From positions 252,001 to 316,000 of the forward strand of contig JAODUO010000970.1 in the NCBI GenBank assembly GCA_025642075.2: a stretch of 64,000 nt of DNA, given 5' to 3'. A program made the translations under genes and the position numbers. The first letter of the stretch is position 1. Each line of letters opens with the position of its first letter. The notes beneath the pieces are model-generated. The model did no database searches, was not told the DNA's origin, and was given only the letters and a program-made list of their open reading frames with translations. The stretch comes from Ridgeia piscesae (Eukaryota; Annelida; Polychaeta; Sabellida; Siboglinidae). Positions 34,400 through 47,100 of this stretch are shown in pieces.

Positions 34400-36368
34400 C
34401 GAGGGATATCACTTTGCTCTCAAAGGCTTGACTAATGTACAAAACGATTGAGCCATGCAGCACGCAGATCTTCCTTACTCGGTTTTGGCACATTTGCCCC
34501 GATCAAGCAACCCCTGTTGGTACAGTGATTAGTGGCAGTGTAACTTTTCCCATCACCACATGGATTATGTGGCTCATCAGCATGGGTAGACGGTTATGTC
34601 GGACTTGTGTTCTGTTGTGCAACCTCCAGTTTAATCATTGTTTCTCGAAGATGACATCTGTGTTAACAGGGATGCCTGGGACAGGACGTGGCCGATAGTT
34701 CCCCGCAAGAGCAGATAACATCAATCGTGATTTCATTCCTACAATGAATATAGTGCTTGCATTAACTGATTAGTATTTAGACAACTTTGCAACGTTTTTC
34801 TACATGATTATAAACATGTACTGATTTTTTTTAATTTCATTTGATAATCATGTAAGAAGTCATTGTTTTAGTAACCAAACATTAGCCAAATTAGTAACCA
34901 TAAGTTAAATAACAACACATTGACCAGGAATTCCACTATCACATTCCACTCCCAATTATCACTTGTTGTTCTAATCTTAATGTTTCACTTTGTATCATGT
35001 ATATACAGTGACTGTATTTTTATGTATTTTTATATTATATTTTAATACATTCAGTGATAATGACGTGTTATTTATTTTATTTTATCAAAAACAGAGAAGT
35101 TATTAATTACACAAGTAGCTGTATTCATAAGTGTACACAGTAACTGTTTACAGCTGTGTTTTGTCCCCCCATGACACAGTTACTAGGAGTTCATTCAAAT
35201 GCTATACCTGGATTATCTTAGAAATATGAAGCAATACTGCAATTACTATGTGCTACTTTATAGAGCTTGGTGCAATGTGAAGAGAACTGTACAAGCAAGG
35301 ATTCAAATGCAACTTATCGCAAAAGTCCCCTTGTAGTTACGACTGCTGTCATACCTTCATAGAAGTGCTGTCTCTTGGGGCAGATAACTCTGATAGACCT
35401 CCACCTGTCCAGTATGACAGAATTTAGTGAGCTAGGCTCCCAGAAAGTGCTGTGATGACTGACTTCAGGCAGGGCATTGAATGCTGCTGAACTTTGCTCC
35501 AGATACATTGTCGTATCTTCTTCCTCAACAATTGCAGCGTATGCACATGCGTGTGGATGCCACAATGTGATACAGGACTGACAATCACTGTTTTCTGTAA
35601 CCAACAACAAAGGAACGTGAAATAATTAATTGCATCATCACCTGATTGACATTTCCTCTGGTTATCCATATGAGATTACCAGAAAGTGAGAAACACAGCC
35701 ATATTGTGAGAATGCAGCAGACAATTTTTAATATCAATAAAGTGTATGAATTTTCACTTTATAATTATCTAAAATAAAACTTAGCTTTTTTCAATTATCA
35801 CTTACAGGTGACAATAGATCTTTAACCAGTGGATACCGACGTCACATCTAAAAAGCTAATAAAACATCAAAATAAACACTTGTTGCAGATAAAAAAATTA
35901 ATGAGTAGTTTAAATGAAGATTTACTTTAAAACATGCATGCAGCTACTGTCCATGGATTTCAAACAATCATTGAATTCCACCAACCATTAAACAGTCATA
36001 AATACTGCTACTCGAAGGTGAAACTAATTTTGAAAGTGGGGTGTCAAAGTGCATGCAGAAACTTGATAAAATTATGATAAATATAGTCAGATGTGTATCT
36101 CATAATTGGAAACTAACAGAAAAATGCAACTAACAAAACTTTGTAAAAACTTAATGTTTAAATAAATACTGAATGAATTTCTAGTTTTCAGCATCATAAC
36201 ATTTTCATTGTTTCTTAGCACATATCTGAACACACTGATCATAACATAAGCTTTACTAGCTGTATTAATCAATGTCACCTTACTCTGACATAGCCTACAT
36301 TCACATCAATGGAAATAAATGACTATGTCACTATGAGCGGTTAGTTAACTTTACTGAACTTACAAATA
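34400..36368. other. Interior of the TTAA element, unassigned
   Basis: No family was recognised. A minus-strand frame at 35610-35314 (CQSCITLWHPHACAYAAIVE, LEQSSAAFNALPEVSHHS) could be an exon of an unknown protein. The tract TTGACATTTTCTCTGGTTAT at about 33837 recurs as TTGACATTTCCTCTGGTTAT at about 35646. Confidence 0.35.
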
Positions 36369-36779
36369 AGTGCCAACGACAATCCAAGTCCACAGTCCCT
36401 CCGCCGATGACATATTATCACCCATAAGACGTGTCATGTTCAAGTTCAGTTATTCAAGTTTCTTCTAAAGGCAAAATTATTTATTCTGCATTGTACTAAA
36501 TTCTGCGATGATATAAATTGTGCTATTGTCCTAGCTTGGTTCAAGTATATCTTAGTCTTTACACATGTGGACGTGATACCATAGAAACAGATTAGCTGTC
36601 ATCGATGGACATCGCCATCGGCATCGGGCTTCGTCAACACATCGATGACCGAGCCATAATCAATCGATAGCCGGTCTACGGCGGTCAACACTACTTTTAA
36701 CAGCACAAAAACGTTACGTGTGCTTGACGTCTGCAAAAAACAAAATTAAATACACAGAAAAAATTGTACATCATACTAA

Positions 36780-36854
36780 CCTTCTTGCGATCTGATCATT
36801 GATGTCTCGGCCAGCTTGATATATGCGTTGCTTCGACGGTTTAGTCCATCCATG
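36780..36854 (-). CDS. Possible N-terminal exon in the TTAA element (also at 44586-44660)
   Basis: On the minus strand an ATG opens MDGLNRRSNAYIKLAETSMI, then RSQE, and meets a GAAG|GTTAGT donor just inside the right end of the TTAA element. Directed inward, it could start the element's transposase gene. The next plausible acceptor (TTTTTTGCAG near 36733) leads to a stop within a few codons in phase. Family unknown; weak call. Confidence 0.25.
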
Positions 36855-37417
36855 GCTAAATATTGTCAGCCCTGCCCCGGGTTTAAGAAGACGACGGTCG
36901 GCGACGTTTTGTTGGATCTTGTTCCATCCACTGGTGATGTATGTCTACTTCATAATTACTTGTTGACCACAGATTTAGGTCTAAGCAGCTGCTACATGTC
37001 ACGCCAACTAAACGAAGACTCGATGTTGTTGTGCCGTAGGCAAGCGTACTGACGTCGCAGGAAGCTGACCGGCCTCAGCAGAGACCTAGAATGCCGCGCG
37101 CTTATTGGCCAGGCCAAGCCAAACGAATACGTCACCGGTTAAGATGGTGGTGTCTAGGCCATCATGGATTTCTTTAGATTTTTAGACTTTAAGGTCACAT
37201 TCTGAGTAAACCGCTGACGTTAAAAAATTGAGTATATGTGGAAATTGTTAGTTTGTATAAACTCTATTAAGTGTATGATACGAAACCGTTGCCTTTTTTT
37301 GCCCTTTAAATACACATCACAACAGCCTTGACCTCCGCAAAGCCGTAGACTGCACTGCAAACGTCAACGGGTCAAGACGCTAATGTCGTGTATACAAGTC
37401 TTAAATTACTAAATCAG

Positions 37418-37564
37418 TATTCCAAAATAGGGATGTAAGGTTGTCGCCGCTGTGTGGCCAAAATAATGGGAGCCCGACTTGACGTGTATAAAACGTATTA
37501 CCTCGATCCTAACCCTAAACCTGACCATAAACCTAACCCAAACTCACACCCCTATTTTGGAATA
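37418..37564. mobile_element. 147-bp MITE (second copy 45224-45370)
   Basis: Inverted ends TATTCCAAAATAGGGATGT and ACACCCCTATTTTGGAATA match at 18 of 19 positions. The interior contains telomere-like CCTAACCCTAAACCT variants. No coding capacity. Confidence 0.7.
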
Positions 37565-37565
37565 G

Positions 37566-39870
37566 TGGTTCGGTCTAAATCTGTCAAGCACAACAACTAT
37601 AGACGTGCAAGTCTCGCACGCGAAAACGAGGCTAGGGGCAGTTGGGGGCAGGAGGTCCATATACTCCATGTGAACATATAGGACTTTGTTTTGTTTTTGG
37701 TCGTAATAATCGAATTGTTCCGAAATAGCGTATTTCAGTTAAATTGTCCGAAGGATTATTACAAACAGAAGCAGTGGAACACTTTGCCGGTGACAATGAT
37801 CACGAAAATCATGAATTTTAATCGATTATTATGGTGGTTGCCATGGCAATAGCGGCAAGTACTTGTGTTTGGCGATCTTGACTAATAATGAAGAGTGCCA
37901 GTTTTCGCGCAGTACAACCAGTTTGGGCTAAACGTATACATGTGTTATGATTATGTGCATTTAGACAACTTGTCAGATATAAGTGCTTATCGAAACCACA
38001 ACATACAGCAATGTAAAACGCAAATTCCGTAAAAGACACATACGGTCTAACATTGTGTCTATTATCTGCACAACGTAAATCGCTATGTGTCTATGATAGT
38101 GTGATAAACTCAATTTTAAATCGGACATTTAAGACAAGAAACGTATAACACAAGAAATGTATGACCTGTTTTCCTAGTATTCTTGTGTCCAGTCCCCAGT
38201 TAGTCTCGCTTAATCCCCAATAAGCTCCAGTCGCGCGGAGTCACGCCATGTATCGTGACCCACTAGCAGGCCCTATTGTATACACTTTAGGTGCAATATA
38301 CATTTCGTACTTTTAATGGCTAACGTATTCAATATTTATTGGCTGTAGAAAACTGATTATAATAATGCATGAAACTGGACTTCAGTTAAAGCGCTTATTA
38401 GTGAATTCTATACCTGTTTATCTGTTTATCTGTATATCTTTGTTTTAAAGTATGGTATGGCGTACTCTTAGACATTTGCTTTTTTAGATGCATTTGTATG
38501 AACGGGAACCAGATTAAATGTCATTAAAACGACTTTTTTCATTTTGGTCTTACATAAAGTGACCTTTTAATTCTATGGATCAAAATCGATATTAAAAGCT
38601 CTTAAAAATGTGTGTGAAATGGCCACCTGGAACCTATTGCCAAAGTCCCCAAATCAATATTACTTATCATTTGGTCCATCAGGTCATCTACTCTCTAGAT
38701 ATGTACTTTTGCATCTACATAGGTTATTAACAAGATCCTATAATAATAATAATAATGACAATTTATATAGCGCCGGTATCCGCCATGTGGTGGCGCTCAT
38801 GGCGCTTTACATCATTGTGTTAATCAGACACATAAAACATCATGCTAAAACAATACTATTAATGTTAATAAAGCGACATTTTATATTACAAATATAATAT
38901 AATTACCATTCATTATAGTATTAATAAAAACGGTGACATCATTATCAGTGTAAAGTAATGTTTCTAAAAATGTATATACAATACAAAACAGCTGTTGTAT
39001 TATAGGATTTTTCTTTAAATTAGTGTCATAAAATGCACACAGTCCGTTCGTCCAAAACATGTCCAGGAAAAGTCGACATGTATTACTCAAAGCGAGCTTT
39101 GAAAATATGTGTTTTAGTGATGTCTTGAAAATATTGAGTGCAATAGATAATATGCAATCAAACATAATACAGGTAAACATATACTGTATCTGGCTAAACC
39201 AGTGCAGTGCTAATGTCACCAATGATGGTGTGAATGTCAAACTCAAAGTGGCTTTTCAGACTTGTAGTCTTACAAGTTAGACAATCTGCGTCGAGTAAGC
39301 CTATAATGTAGGGGTTTGCAAGTTGCAGTTGTCGTTGAATTAACACACAACTACTTGCTATTGATGCTGACTGCGATAATGTGCTCAATACATACCTTCA
39401 TAGTCTTCGGCATGATGCTAAACTATTAATACATTACACATCTGGACATAAAAGAACCTGATTGGCGAAGGGCAAACGAATGGATTGGGCAGCTATATAC
39501 AAGATATATCAATCAAACTATATGAATTTGCATTGTTATATAATAAGACTCTTAACATAAGAGGTGATTGTCGGTTGAATAATTGTACGCAACCACTCTT
39601 TGTAAGAACACAACAGTTTATTACAATACAGCCTCGTGGCACGGTGGTGTAGCCGGAACTGGCTCCGCATAACATTAATTACTGTAGAGACCGGTGCGCT
39701 CCTGTATTGTACGGTACTATATTATAACCATGTATTCCAATATCGTAACATTTCTCTTTTTAGTTAAAGAAATATGGCACCTAACTAAAACAAAAGACTC
39801 TAATTATTGCTATAGGGTCAGAGGTTACTAGGACATGATCCTCACAGGACTGCGATCAGTACCATCGAGT
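37566..39870. other. Spacer within duplication copy 1
   Basis: No gene that I can support (copied at 45372-47676). At 38738-38812 there is (AAT)n followed by TTATATAGCGCCGGTATCCG, a motif class common at ends of invertebrate interspersed repeats. Near 39600-39710 a GC-richer stretch could be the LTR remnant of the gypsy fragment that follows, but only proximity suggests this. Confidence 0.4.
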
Positions 39871-39919
39871 CCAGATTATGACGTCAGTTCATGTGGTAGC
39901 TGGTGATTGCGCTCTGGCC

Positions 39920-40870
39920 AGCCTCACATAACTGTCGTCAGCAGTCGTTGCCAACGGACTGGTCGTAGGTCTACAGACTGGATATCTTCTGCTATGTCAT
40001 ATTGGATAGAACACTGGAATATATGTTGTTTTGACATATCCTGGACTGGAGGACGTGGCGGAGGAGCTCGTGACAACGTGTCTGCTACCAGCTGTTCGGC
40101 GCTTGGTTTGTACATCACTCTCAGGTTGTACCGTTGTACTGTGAGCATCGCACGTTATAGACGTTTCGGCGCCTCCAGCAGCGACTTTCGTCATTGACCG
40201 AGATATGTGCACGACAAGCTCGACTTCTTGTATCAGAGCCGCTCCTAGCCCTCGGGTGCTCGCATCGCATCGCACTGCACCACCACCGGATTTGTCACTT
40301 CGTAGTAGGCAAGTGATTGTTCTGTGGAAGCAATTTCTTTGATCTCCCGGAAAGCATCTTCTTAAACCGATCGCCCTTCGAACTCTGCATCTTTCTGTAC
40401 CAACAGTGTCAGTGGTCTGCTGCCGCTGGGCCTTTGTGAGATAATTGGTGAAACCAAGGAATATACGTAATTGTTCAACGTCGGTTGATGTTGGCATCTT
40501 CCTTCCATATCAGCTATTTTCTCCTGATCAGCTTTCCTACCTTCTTGTGTCAGCACGTGACCGATGTAGTTGATTTCTGTCAAGCACAGCCTCACATTTG
40601 CTTTGTTTAGCTTCAGGTTCTGTTCTCGAGCGCGTTGTCACAATCTGTCCAGATTTTTGTCATGATACTGACGAGCTTCGGCTTCCGTTTCACCTCGACC
40701 GATGATCAGTATGTCGTCGACGATAATTGAGATTCCTTCTAATCCATCCAGTGCTTGTTGCGAGCGATGCTGGAACTCGTCTGGACATGAGGTTAGTCCA
40801 AAGGCTGGTCCGAGCCACCTACATTTCCCCAAAAGGCGTCCAGAGAGTGGTCAGGTGACTGTTTTCTGGT
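39920..40870 (-). pseudogene. Ty3/gypsy pol fragment (RT and RNase H)
   Basis: In minus-strand order: RWLGPAFGLTSCPDEFQHR and VDDILIIGRGETEAEA (reverse transcriptase, with the catalytic VDD, 40832-40638); CLTEINYIGHVLTQEGRK (40595 onwards); MPTSTDVEQLRIFLGFTNYL (connection region, 40497 onwards); CDASTRGLGAALIQE (RNase H); and RYNLRVMYKPSAEQLVADTL (40148 onwards). These are standard Ty3/gypsy motifs. Frames shift several times and gag, protease and integrase are absent. It lies wholly inside the 1827 bp missing from duplication copy 2. Confidence 0.85.
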
Positions 40871-41199
40871 AGTTTGACTTGAAGGAAGCCGCCTTTCGCA
40901 TCCATTACCGAAACTATCTTCGCGTTCTTCAGAGTTGGCAGCACCGCCTCAGTGGTTGGACATGGGTACTGGTTTCATTGCACACCCGCACCGTCCCATT
41001 TACGTTACGAGTAGCTTGCATCCTTCCAGCATTACCTCGTGTTATTTGTCGTGCACCATATGAACACGCTCATTCGCTGAGAGCAATTTGAGGTGTAGGT
41101 ATGTGCAGTGAGAGCAGAGTTGCATGTTTCGTTTCTACCACCTCAATAGTATAGTATGGGCAAATCAAGGGATGGAGGAGGGCTGGAGGGAGGGGAGGA

Positions 41200-41560
41200 G
41201 AGGGAAGGGGGTGTCCAAAGGTCAAGTGGCGCCCCTAGTGGATAACAGGGTAACTCCTAGCGGAAGGTCGTGAACTAATAGTTCCTAAATTCGTGCGTCT
41301 TATTTTATTTTAGATTTTAAATTAGGTCAAGGGTGTTAGGGGTCAAGTAGCTCCCCCTGTTGTATACATGGTGAACCCCAAACTAGGTCAACGAACAAGT
41401 GGTGCCATCTGACGAATACGTCCTCAACTAATATCCAATAAATACGTGTGTCTTATTTTTAAATATTGTTAAATATTTTTAAATTACGGTAAAAGGGCTA
41501 CAGTTCGTGTAGCGCCCCCCTGGGGGTCAACGCTCCTGGTAAACGAACAAGTGGGGCATC
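41200..41560. repeat. Degenerate tandem repeat (~125-150 bp units)
   Basis: Three diverged units share GGTCAAGTGGCGCCCCTAGT / GTCAAGTAGCTCCCCCTGTT / GTGTAGCGCCCCCCTGGGGG-like heads and ATACGTGTGTCTTATTTT-like tails. Only present in duplication copy 1. Confidence 0.6.
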
Positions 41561-41587
41561 TACGACAAATCAAACGACATCTACGAC

Positions 41588-41815
41588 AAAGATCTTAGTT
41601 ACAACGCTTGCGTTAATTTGCTGCTGCAAGTCGGATCAATGCTTGAATGTGCTTGACTGGAGGAAACATGTTTGGGAATGATGCGTGTTTTTGACGACCA
41701 GGCACTGTTGGAGATAATAACACCTCAACTGATTGGACGACAGGAAAGAACGCATCCCAACCGACTGGATATACACATGCGTTTAGGGATTCCTATGCTG
41801 TTGACGTTAAAAGAT
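41588..41815 (+). pseudogene. Truncated receptor-family remnant
   Basis: Aligns with the 5' coding part of receptor gene 2 from the signal peptide (ACGCTTGCGTTAATTTGCTG) through the first EGF-like motif (GACCAGGCACTGTTGGAG) to ACTGATTGGACGACAGGAAA, GAACGCATCCCA and TCCTATGCTGTTGACG. It has frameshifts and no continuation into the lectin domain. The duplication copy 2 retains only the part after GACCAG (47681-47788). Confidence 0.75.
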
Positions 41816-42562
41816 GATAACTAATTTTAGAAAGTAGAATACACCAATCCGCCCACTTTCAAAAATGGTCGTGATAGTCTACCTAGTGTTGTCTGTTTAG
41901 ATTACTGGACACAGCAATTTATAGTAATATCAGTAGGGATGCAAACACACTGTGCAACACAAAACAGACACAACAACGCATATTCTTTCTTAGACTACTA
42001 TGGAGATTTGGCATTGGGCTGGATATCAGTATGCGATTCTAACGCGCTACCAATCAGAATAGTCAAAACATTGACTGGTTTTCACTTCTTATATAGTTTG
42101 GCAGCGTCAGCCACGAAGAGAAATATCGGCTAGAAAACATTATGAAGTCTTCATCCAAAATTATTGTGTGCGAGTTGTCATCCCTCAAATCAGTTTACCA
42201 TGCTCAATGAGCCCGAATGTCAACCAGCATTGAGAAGGATACAACCCACCCACCCGACCATCTCTTAGAAGTCGTATTAGGAGTATTCAATGCAGAAAAA
42301 CTAGGTTGAAAAACGTTTTTACCCACTGGCCATGAAACATTTGAACAGATTGTTACACTTTTTAAAGTCGCCATGTTTATGTATTGCTTGCTTATTTATT
42401 ACTTACTTATTCATTTATGTGTTTATGCCATTTATCTGTCAGAATTCTGTTATAACACTAATTAAGTTTAGATTACATTTTAATTTGCCATTACACTTTC
42501 TTTATTCAGTTTCCTTTTATGTTACCACGCCTATGTACAACTAGTTTGATATTCGAATGTAT
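41816..42562. other. Spacer between receptor remnant and Harbinger end
   Basis: No supported gene. A plus-strand stretch at about 42240-42330 (SLRSRIRSIQCRKTRLKN) resembles the C-terminal end of LINE reverse transcriptases, but too little remains to call it. Copied at 47795-48541. Confidence 0.35.
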
Positions 42563-42800
42563 ATATATCCCATTAGACCCCAGGGCTCATATGCATGTCC
42601 CCAGACTAGCTTAGGCGCCGCACAGGCGCTACCCTCCGACTAACTGTGCCGTGGCCTAGCGAGTGATTCAGTCGGTATGCATGAGCCGGTCGCAGTGCGA
42701 TTTAGCCGCCGCATAGTTGGTCTGCAGACCGCGATCCTGAGAGTCAGTTTGAAAAGTTATTACCGCTTCGAAACAGGGATTCCCCACGAATTGTGCCGCA

Positions 42801-44005
42801 TTGCGCACGCGCGCGGTGACGCACAGGGTCAAAGCGGCGGTTCATCGCAGGACGTGGTCAGTGTTTGTTTACATTAAGCTTGGCACGGAAGTCAGCGAAG
42901 GTGGGAAGCGCGTAGAGAAAAAGGTTAAGCGTAAGCCGACCTGTCGAGATGACGAAATAATATTTTTAATTGAGGGAATCGGCAACGAAAAAAGTATTTT
43001 GATGAGCAAGTTACAAAATTCGGTAACAAAGAATAAAAAGGAAGTTTGGCGAGAGGCGAGCTCAACGCTGAAGTGAATTCGCTCGGGATGGCGCTAAGTC
43101 TAAGAACGGAGGACGACCTAAACAAAAGGGGAAAGATTTGAAATCTGCGGTCTTTGAACGCACTACGTGATCAGGGAAAAGTGGTAGGCAGACCACCAAG
43201 CACACCTCCACTGTATGCTGATATCATAATGGAGACAATTGGTGAAGGAACCGATATGGCGATGTGACAACGGAATTGATGGTGAGTATTCACATCTCGT
43301 CAAGCGAATGATTACTGTCTGTGGTGTGTGTTGTACTTTCAAGTGTCACCGTATTATGTACAATTCCTTATTTACTACAGTGTCTTCTCTGCTAAAAAAA
43401 GTAATAGAAATTAAACAAATGAAATAAAATCCCAAACAGTGTTTTTTATTTAAATTTAATTATTTTATTTTGTGATATTTATGCTTGTGATATATTACAA
43501 CAAAATTAAGTGGCCCTAAAGCGAGGACTGACTGTTTTCAGACTTGTTGATAGCATAAATTATAACACAAAATAAATTATATTAAAACATATACTAGTAT
43601 ATGTAATTATTGTTGGAGTACAATTATTACAACTATAATTCTCATTTCGATAAAAATGAACCAAATGCATTAATGGAACAAATCATGACACTTTATTTAT
43701 AATAGTTCAACATACATTAGTAAATCAAACATATGCCTATATTCAAATTTATATAATGATTTGAGTGCTACAAACAGTTGTATTGTGAAAGAAACTTATG
43801 CAGAACTGTTATACAGAAATAATTATTATGTACAGTAATATGCAACTCATACACGATACAATGAAAATAACCTATTAACACAATACGTAAATGTGTAATA
43901 TTTACAAAACTTATAATGTTCATGTTTCAGTGCAAGGCACAGACAGCTTCATGCTGGACACAGGTGATGGACAGGCTGTGGCTCTGCCAGTGGATGATGC
44001 ATGAG
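42801..44005 (+). pseudogene. MYB/SANT-like Harbinger protein, copy 1 (exons 1-2 only)
   Basis: Exon 1 (about 42801-43281) encodes a MYB/SANT-like domain start (VKRKPTCRDDEIIFLIEGIG, then KKEVWREASSTLK), then shifts frame into VNSLGMALSLRT and GKDLKSAVFERTT, ending near GATG|GTGAGT. Exon 2 (43931-44005, acceptor CATGTTTCAG) reads VQGTDSFMLDTGDGQAVALP. In Harbinger elements such a protein accompanies the nuclease and helps it bind DNA. Frameshifts near 43074 and after show it is dead. Exon 3 was left outside the duplicated unit. Confidence 0.65.
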
Positions 44006-44116
44006 GTGAGCAATCTCAATTAATCTTTGATTTCCATATCTAATTAGCAATGTCAAACAGCTTATGTAAACATTGAGGGTTGCATCAAGCATCCTAATAA
44101 TTGAAACTTCCCAGTA

Positions 44117-44120
<4 letters not shown>

Positions 44121-44158
<38 letters not shown>
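44121..44158. repeat. (AG)n microsatellite, duplication copy 1
   Basis: Pure AG repeat. The counterpart at 50103-50136 is a few units shorter. Confidence 0.95.
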
Positions 44159-44160
<2 letters not shown>

Positions 44161-44174
44161 ATCATAAAAATAGC

Positions 44175-47100
44175 AGTGCCAACGACAATCCAAGTCCACA
44201 GTCCCTCCGCCGATGACATATTATCACCCATAAGACGTGTCATGTTCAAGTTCAGTTATTCAAGTTTCTTCTAAAGGCAAAATTATTTATTCTGCATTGT
44301 ACTAAATTCTGCGATGATATAAATTGTGCTATTGTCCTAGCTTGGTTCAAGTATATCTTAGTCTTTACACATGTGGACGTGATACCATAGAAACAGATTA
44401 GCTGTCATCGATGGACATCGCCATCGGCATCGGGCTTCGTCAACACATCGATGACCGAGCCATCATCAATCGATAGCCGGTCTACGGCGGTCAACACTAC
44501 TTTTAACAGCACAAAAACGTTACGTGTGCTTGACGTCTGCAAAAAACAAAATTAAATACACAGAAAAAATAGTACATCATACTAACCTTCTTGCGATCTG
44601 ATCATTGATGTCTCGGCCAGCTTGATATATGCGTTGCTTCGACGGTTTAGTCCATCCATGGCTAAATATTGTCAGCCCTGCCCCGGGTTTAAGAAGACGA
44701 CGGTCGGCGACGTTTTGTTGGATCTTGTTCCATCCACTGGTGATGTATGTCTACTTCATAATTACTTGTTGACCACAGATTTAGGTCTAAGCAGCTGCTA
44801 CATGTCACGCCAACTAAACGAAGACTCGATGTTGTTGTGCCGTAGGCAAGCGTACTGACGTCGCAGGAAGCTGACCGGCCTCAGCAGAGACCTAGAATGC
44901 CGCGCGCTTATTGGCCAGGCCAAGCCAAACGAATACGTCACCGGTTAAGATGGTGGTGTCTAGGCCATCATGGATTTCTTTAGATTTTTAGACTTTAAGG
45001 TCACATTCTGAGTAAACCGCTGACGTTAAAAAATTGAGTATATGTGGAAATTGTTAGTTTGTATAAACTCTATTAAGTGTATGATACGAAACCGTTGCCT
45101 TTTTTTGCCCTTTAAATACACATCACAACAGCCTTGACCTCCGCAAAGCCGTAGACTGCACTGCAAACGTCAACGGGTCAAGACGCTAATGTCGTGTATA
45201 CAAGTCTTAAATTACTAAATCAGTATTCCAAAATAGGGATGTAAGGTTGTCGCCGCTGTGTGGCCAAAATAATGGGAGCCCGACTTGACGTGTATAAAAC
45301 GTATTACCTCGATCCTAACCCTAAACCTGACCATAAACCTAACCCAAACTCACACCCCTATTTTGGAATAGTGGTTCGGTCTAAATCTGTCAAGCACAAC
45401 AACTATAGACGTGCAAGTCTCGCACGCGAAAACGAGGCTAGGGGCAGTTGGGGGCAGGAGGTCCATATACTCCATGTGAACATATAGGACTTTGTTTTGT
45501 TTTTGGTCGTAATAATCGAATTGTTCCGAAATAGCGTATTTCAGTTAAATTGTCCGAAGGATTATTACAAACAGAAGCAGTGGAACACTTTGCCGGTGAC
45601 AATGATCACGAAAATCATGAATTTTAATCGATTATTATGGTGGTTGCCATGGCAATAGCGGCAAGTACTTGTGTTTGGCGATCTTGACTAATAATGAAGA
45701 GTGCCAGTTTTCGCGCAGTACAACCAGTTTGGGCTAAACGTATACATGTGTTATGATTATGTGCATTTAGACAACTTGTCAGATATAAGTGCTTATCGAA
45801 ACCACAACATACAGCAATGTAAAACGCAAATTCCGTAAAAGACACATACGGTCTAACATTGTGTCTATTATCTGCACAACGTAAATCGCTATGTGTCTAT
45901 GATAGTGTGATAAACTCAATTTTAAATCGGACATTTAAGACAAGAAACGTATAACACAAGAAATGTATGACCTGTTTTCCTAGTATTCTTGTGTCCAGTC
46001 CCCAGTTAGTCTCGCTTAATCCCCAATAAGCTCCAGTCGCGCGGAGTCACGCCATGTATCGTGACCCACTAGCAGGCCCTATTGTATACACTTTAGGTGC
46101 AATATACATTTCGTACTTTTAATGGCTAACGTATTCAATATTTATTGGCTGTAGAAAACTGATTATAATAATGCATGAAACTGGACTTCAGTTAAAGCGC
46201 TTATTAGTGAATTCTATACCTGTTTATCTGTTTATCTGTATATCTTTGTTTTAAAGTATGGTATGGCGTACTCTTAGACATTTGCTTTTTTAGATGCATT
46301 TGTATGAACGGGAACCAGATTAAATGTCATTAAAACGACTTTTTTCATTTTGGTCTTACATAAAGTGACCTTTTAATTCTATGGATCAAAATCGATATTA
46401 AAAGCTCTTAAAAATGTGTGTGAAATGGCCACCTGGAACCTATTGCCAAAGTCCCCAAATCAATATTACTTATCATTTGGTCCATCAGGTCATCTACTCT
46501 CTAGATATGTACTTTTGCATCTACATAGGTTATTAACAAGATCCTATAATAATAATAATAATGACAATTTATATAGCGCCGGTATCCGCCATGTGGTGGC
46601 GCTCATGGCGCTTTACATCATTGTGTTAATCAGACACATAAAACATCATGCTAAAACAATACTATTAATGTTAATAAAGCGACATTTTATATTACAAATA
46701 TAATATAATTACCATTCATTATAGTATTAATAAAAACGGTGACATCATTATCAGTGTAAAGTAATGTTTCTAAAAATGTATATACAATACAAAACAGCTG
46801 TTGTATTATAGGATTTTTCTTTAAATTAGTGTCATAAAATGCACACAGTCCGTTCGTCCAAAACATGTCCAGGAAAAGTCGACATGTATTACTCAAAGCG
46901 AGCTTTGAAAATATGTGTTTTAGTGATGTCTTGAAAATATTGAGTGCAATAGATAATATGCAATCAAACATAATACAGGTAAACATATACTGTATCTGGC
47001 TAAACCAGTGCAGTGCTAATGTCACCAATGATGGTGTGAATGTCAAACTCAAAGTGGCTTTTCAGACTTGTAGTCTTACAAGTTAGACAATCTGCGTCGA

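Larger units (their letters stand above)
32174..37305. mobile_element. TTAA-flanked (Kolobok/T2-like) DNA transposon, 5132 bp
   Basis: TTAA stands at both borders (32170-32173 and 37306-37309). The termini AGGGCAAAAAAGGCAACGG and its complement extend to about 100 bp of inverted repeat (32174-32275 against 37205-37305), sharing CGAAACCGTTGCC, AATTTCCACATATG and ATAGAGTT-like tracts. TTAA targets with TTAAAGGG-type ends characterise Kolobok/T2 elements; piggyBac shares only the TTAA. No transposase was recognised. The plus-strand P2X7-ballast-like exons lie in the left half. The right 937 bp, including the right TIR, are copied by the tandem duplication (second copy of the TIR at 45011-45111). 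Confidence 0.7.
36369..44174. repeat. Tandem segmental duplication, copy 1 (7806 bp)
   Basis: Nearly identical to 44175-50153. The left part (36369-39874) matches 44175-47680 at an offset of 7806. The right part (41698-44174) matches 47677-50153 at an offset of 5979. The 1827 bp between (39875-41701) are present only here. I counted roughly ten substitutions or small indels plus a length change in the (AG)n tract. It spans the right end of the TTAA element, spacer, a gypsy fragment, a receptor-family remnant and the left part of a Harbinger element. Confidence 0.95.
42583..44174. mobile_element. Harbinger element, partial left-end copy
   Basis: Begins GGGCTCATATGCATG and is identical over most of its length to the left part of the element at 48562. 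It is cut at the duplication junction (44175) after MYB/SANT exon 2, so it has no nuclease and no right end. Confidence 0.75.

Noticed and set aside
37507..37545. Interstitial telomere from CCTAACCCTAAACCT
   Set aside because: Only a few degenerate units, and they lie inside a 147-bp element with its own inverted ends.
36816..39675. Set of 60-120 codon frames repeated at 44622-47481 as conserved genes
   Set aside because: They are identical because the DNA is a recent tandem duplication, not because of protein conservation; no domains or splice structure support them.
39875..41701. A 1827-bp insertion in duplication copy 1
   Set aside because: The receptor remnant is continuous across the right boundary in copy 1, so a deletion in copy 2 explains the difference better.
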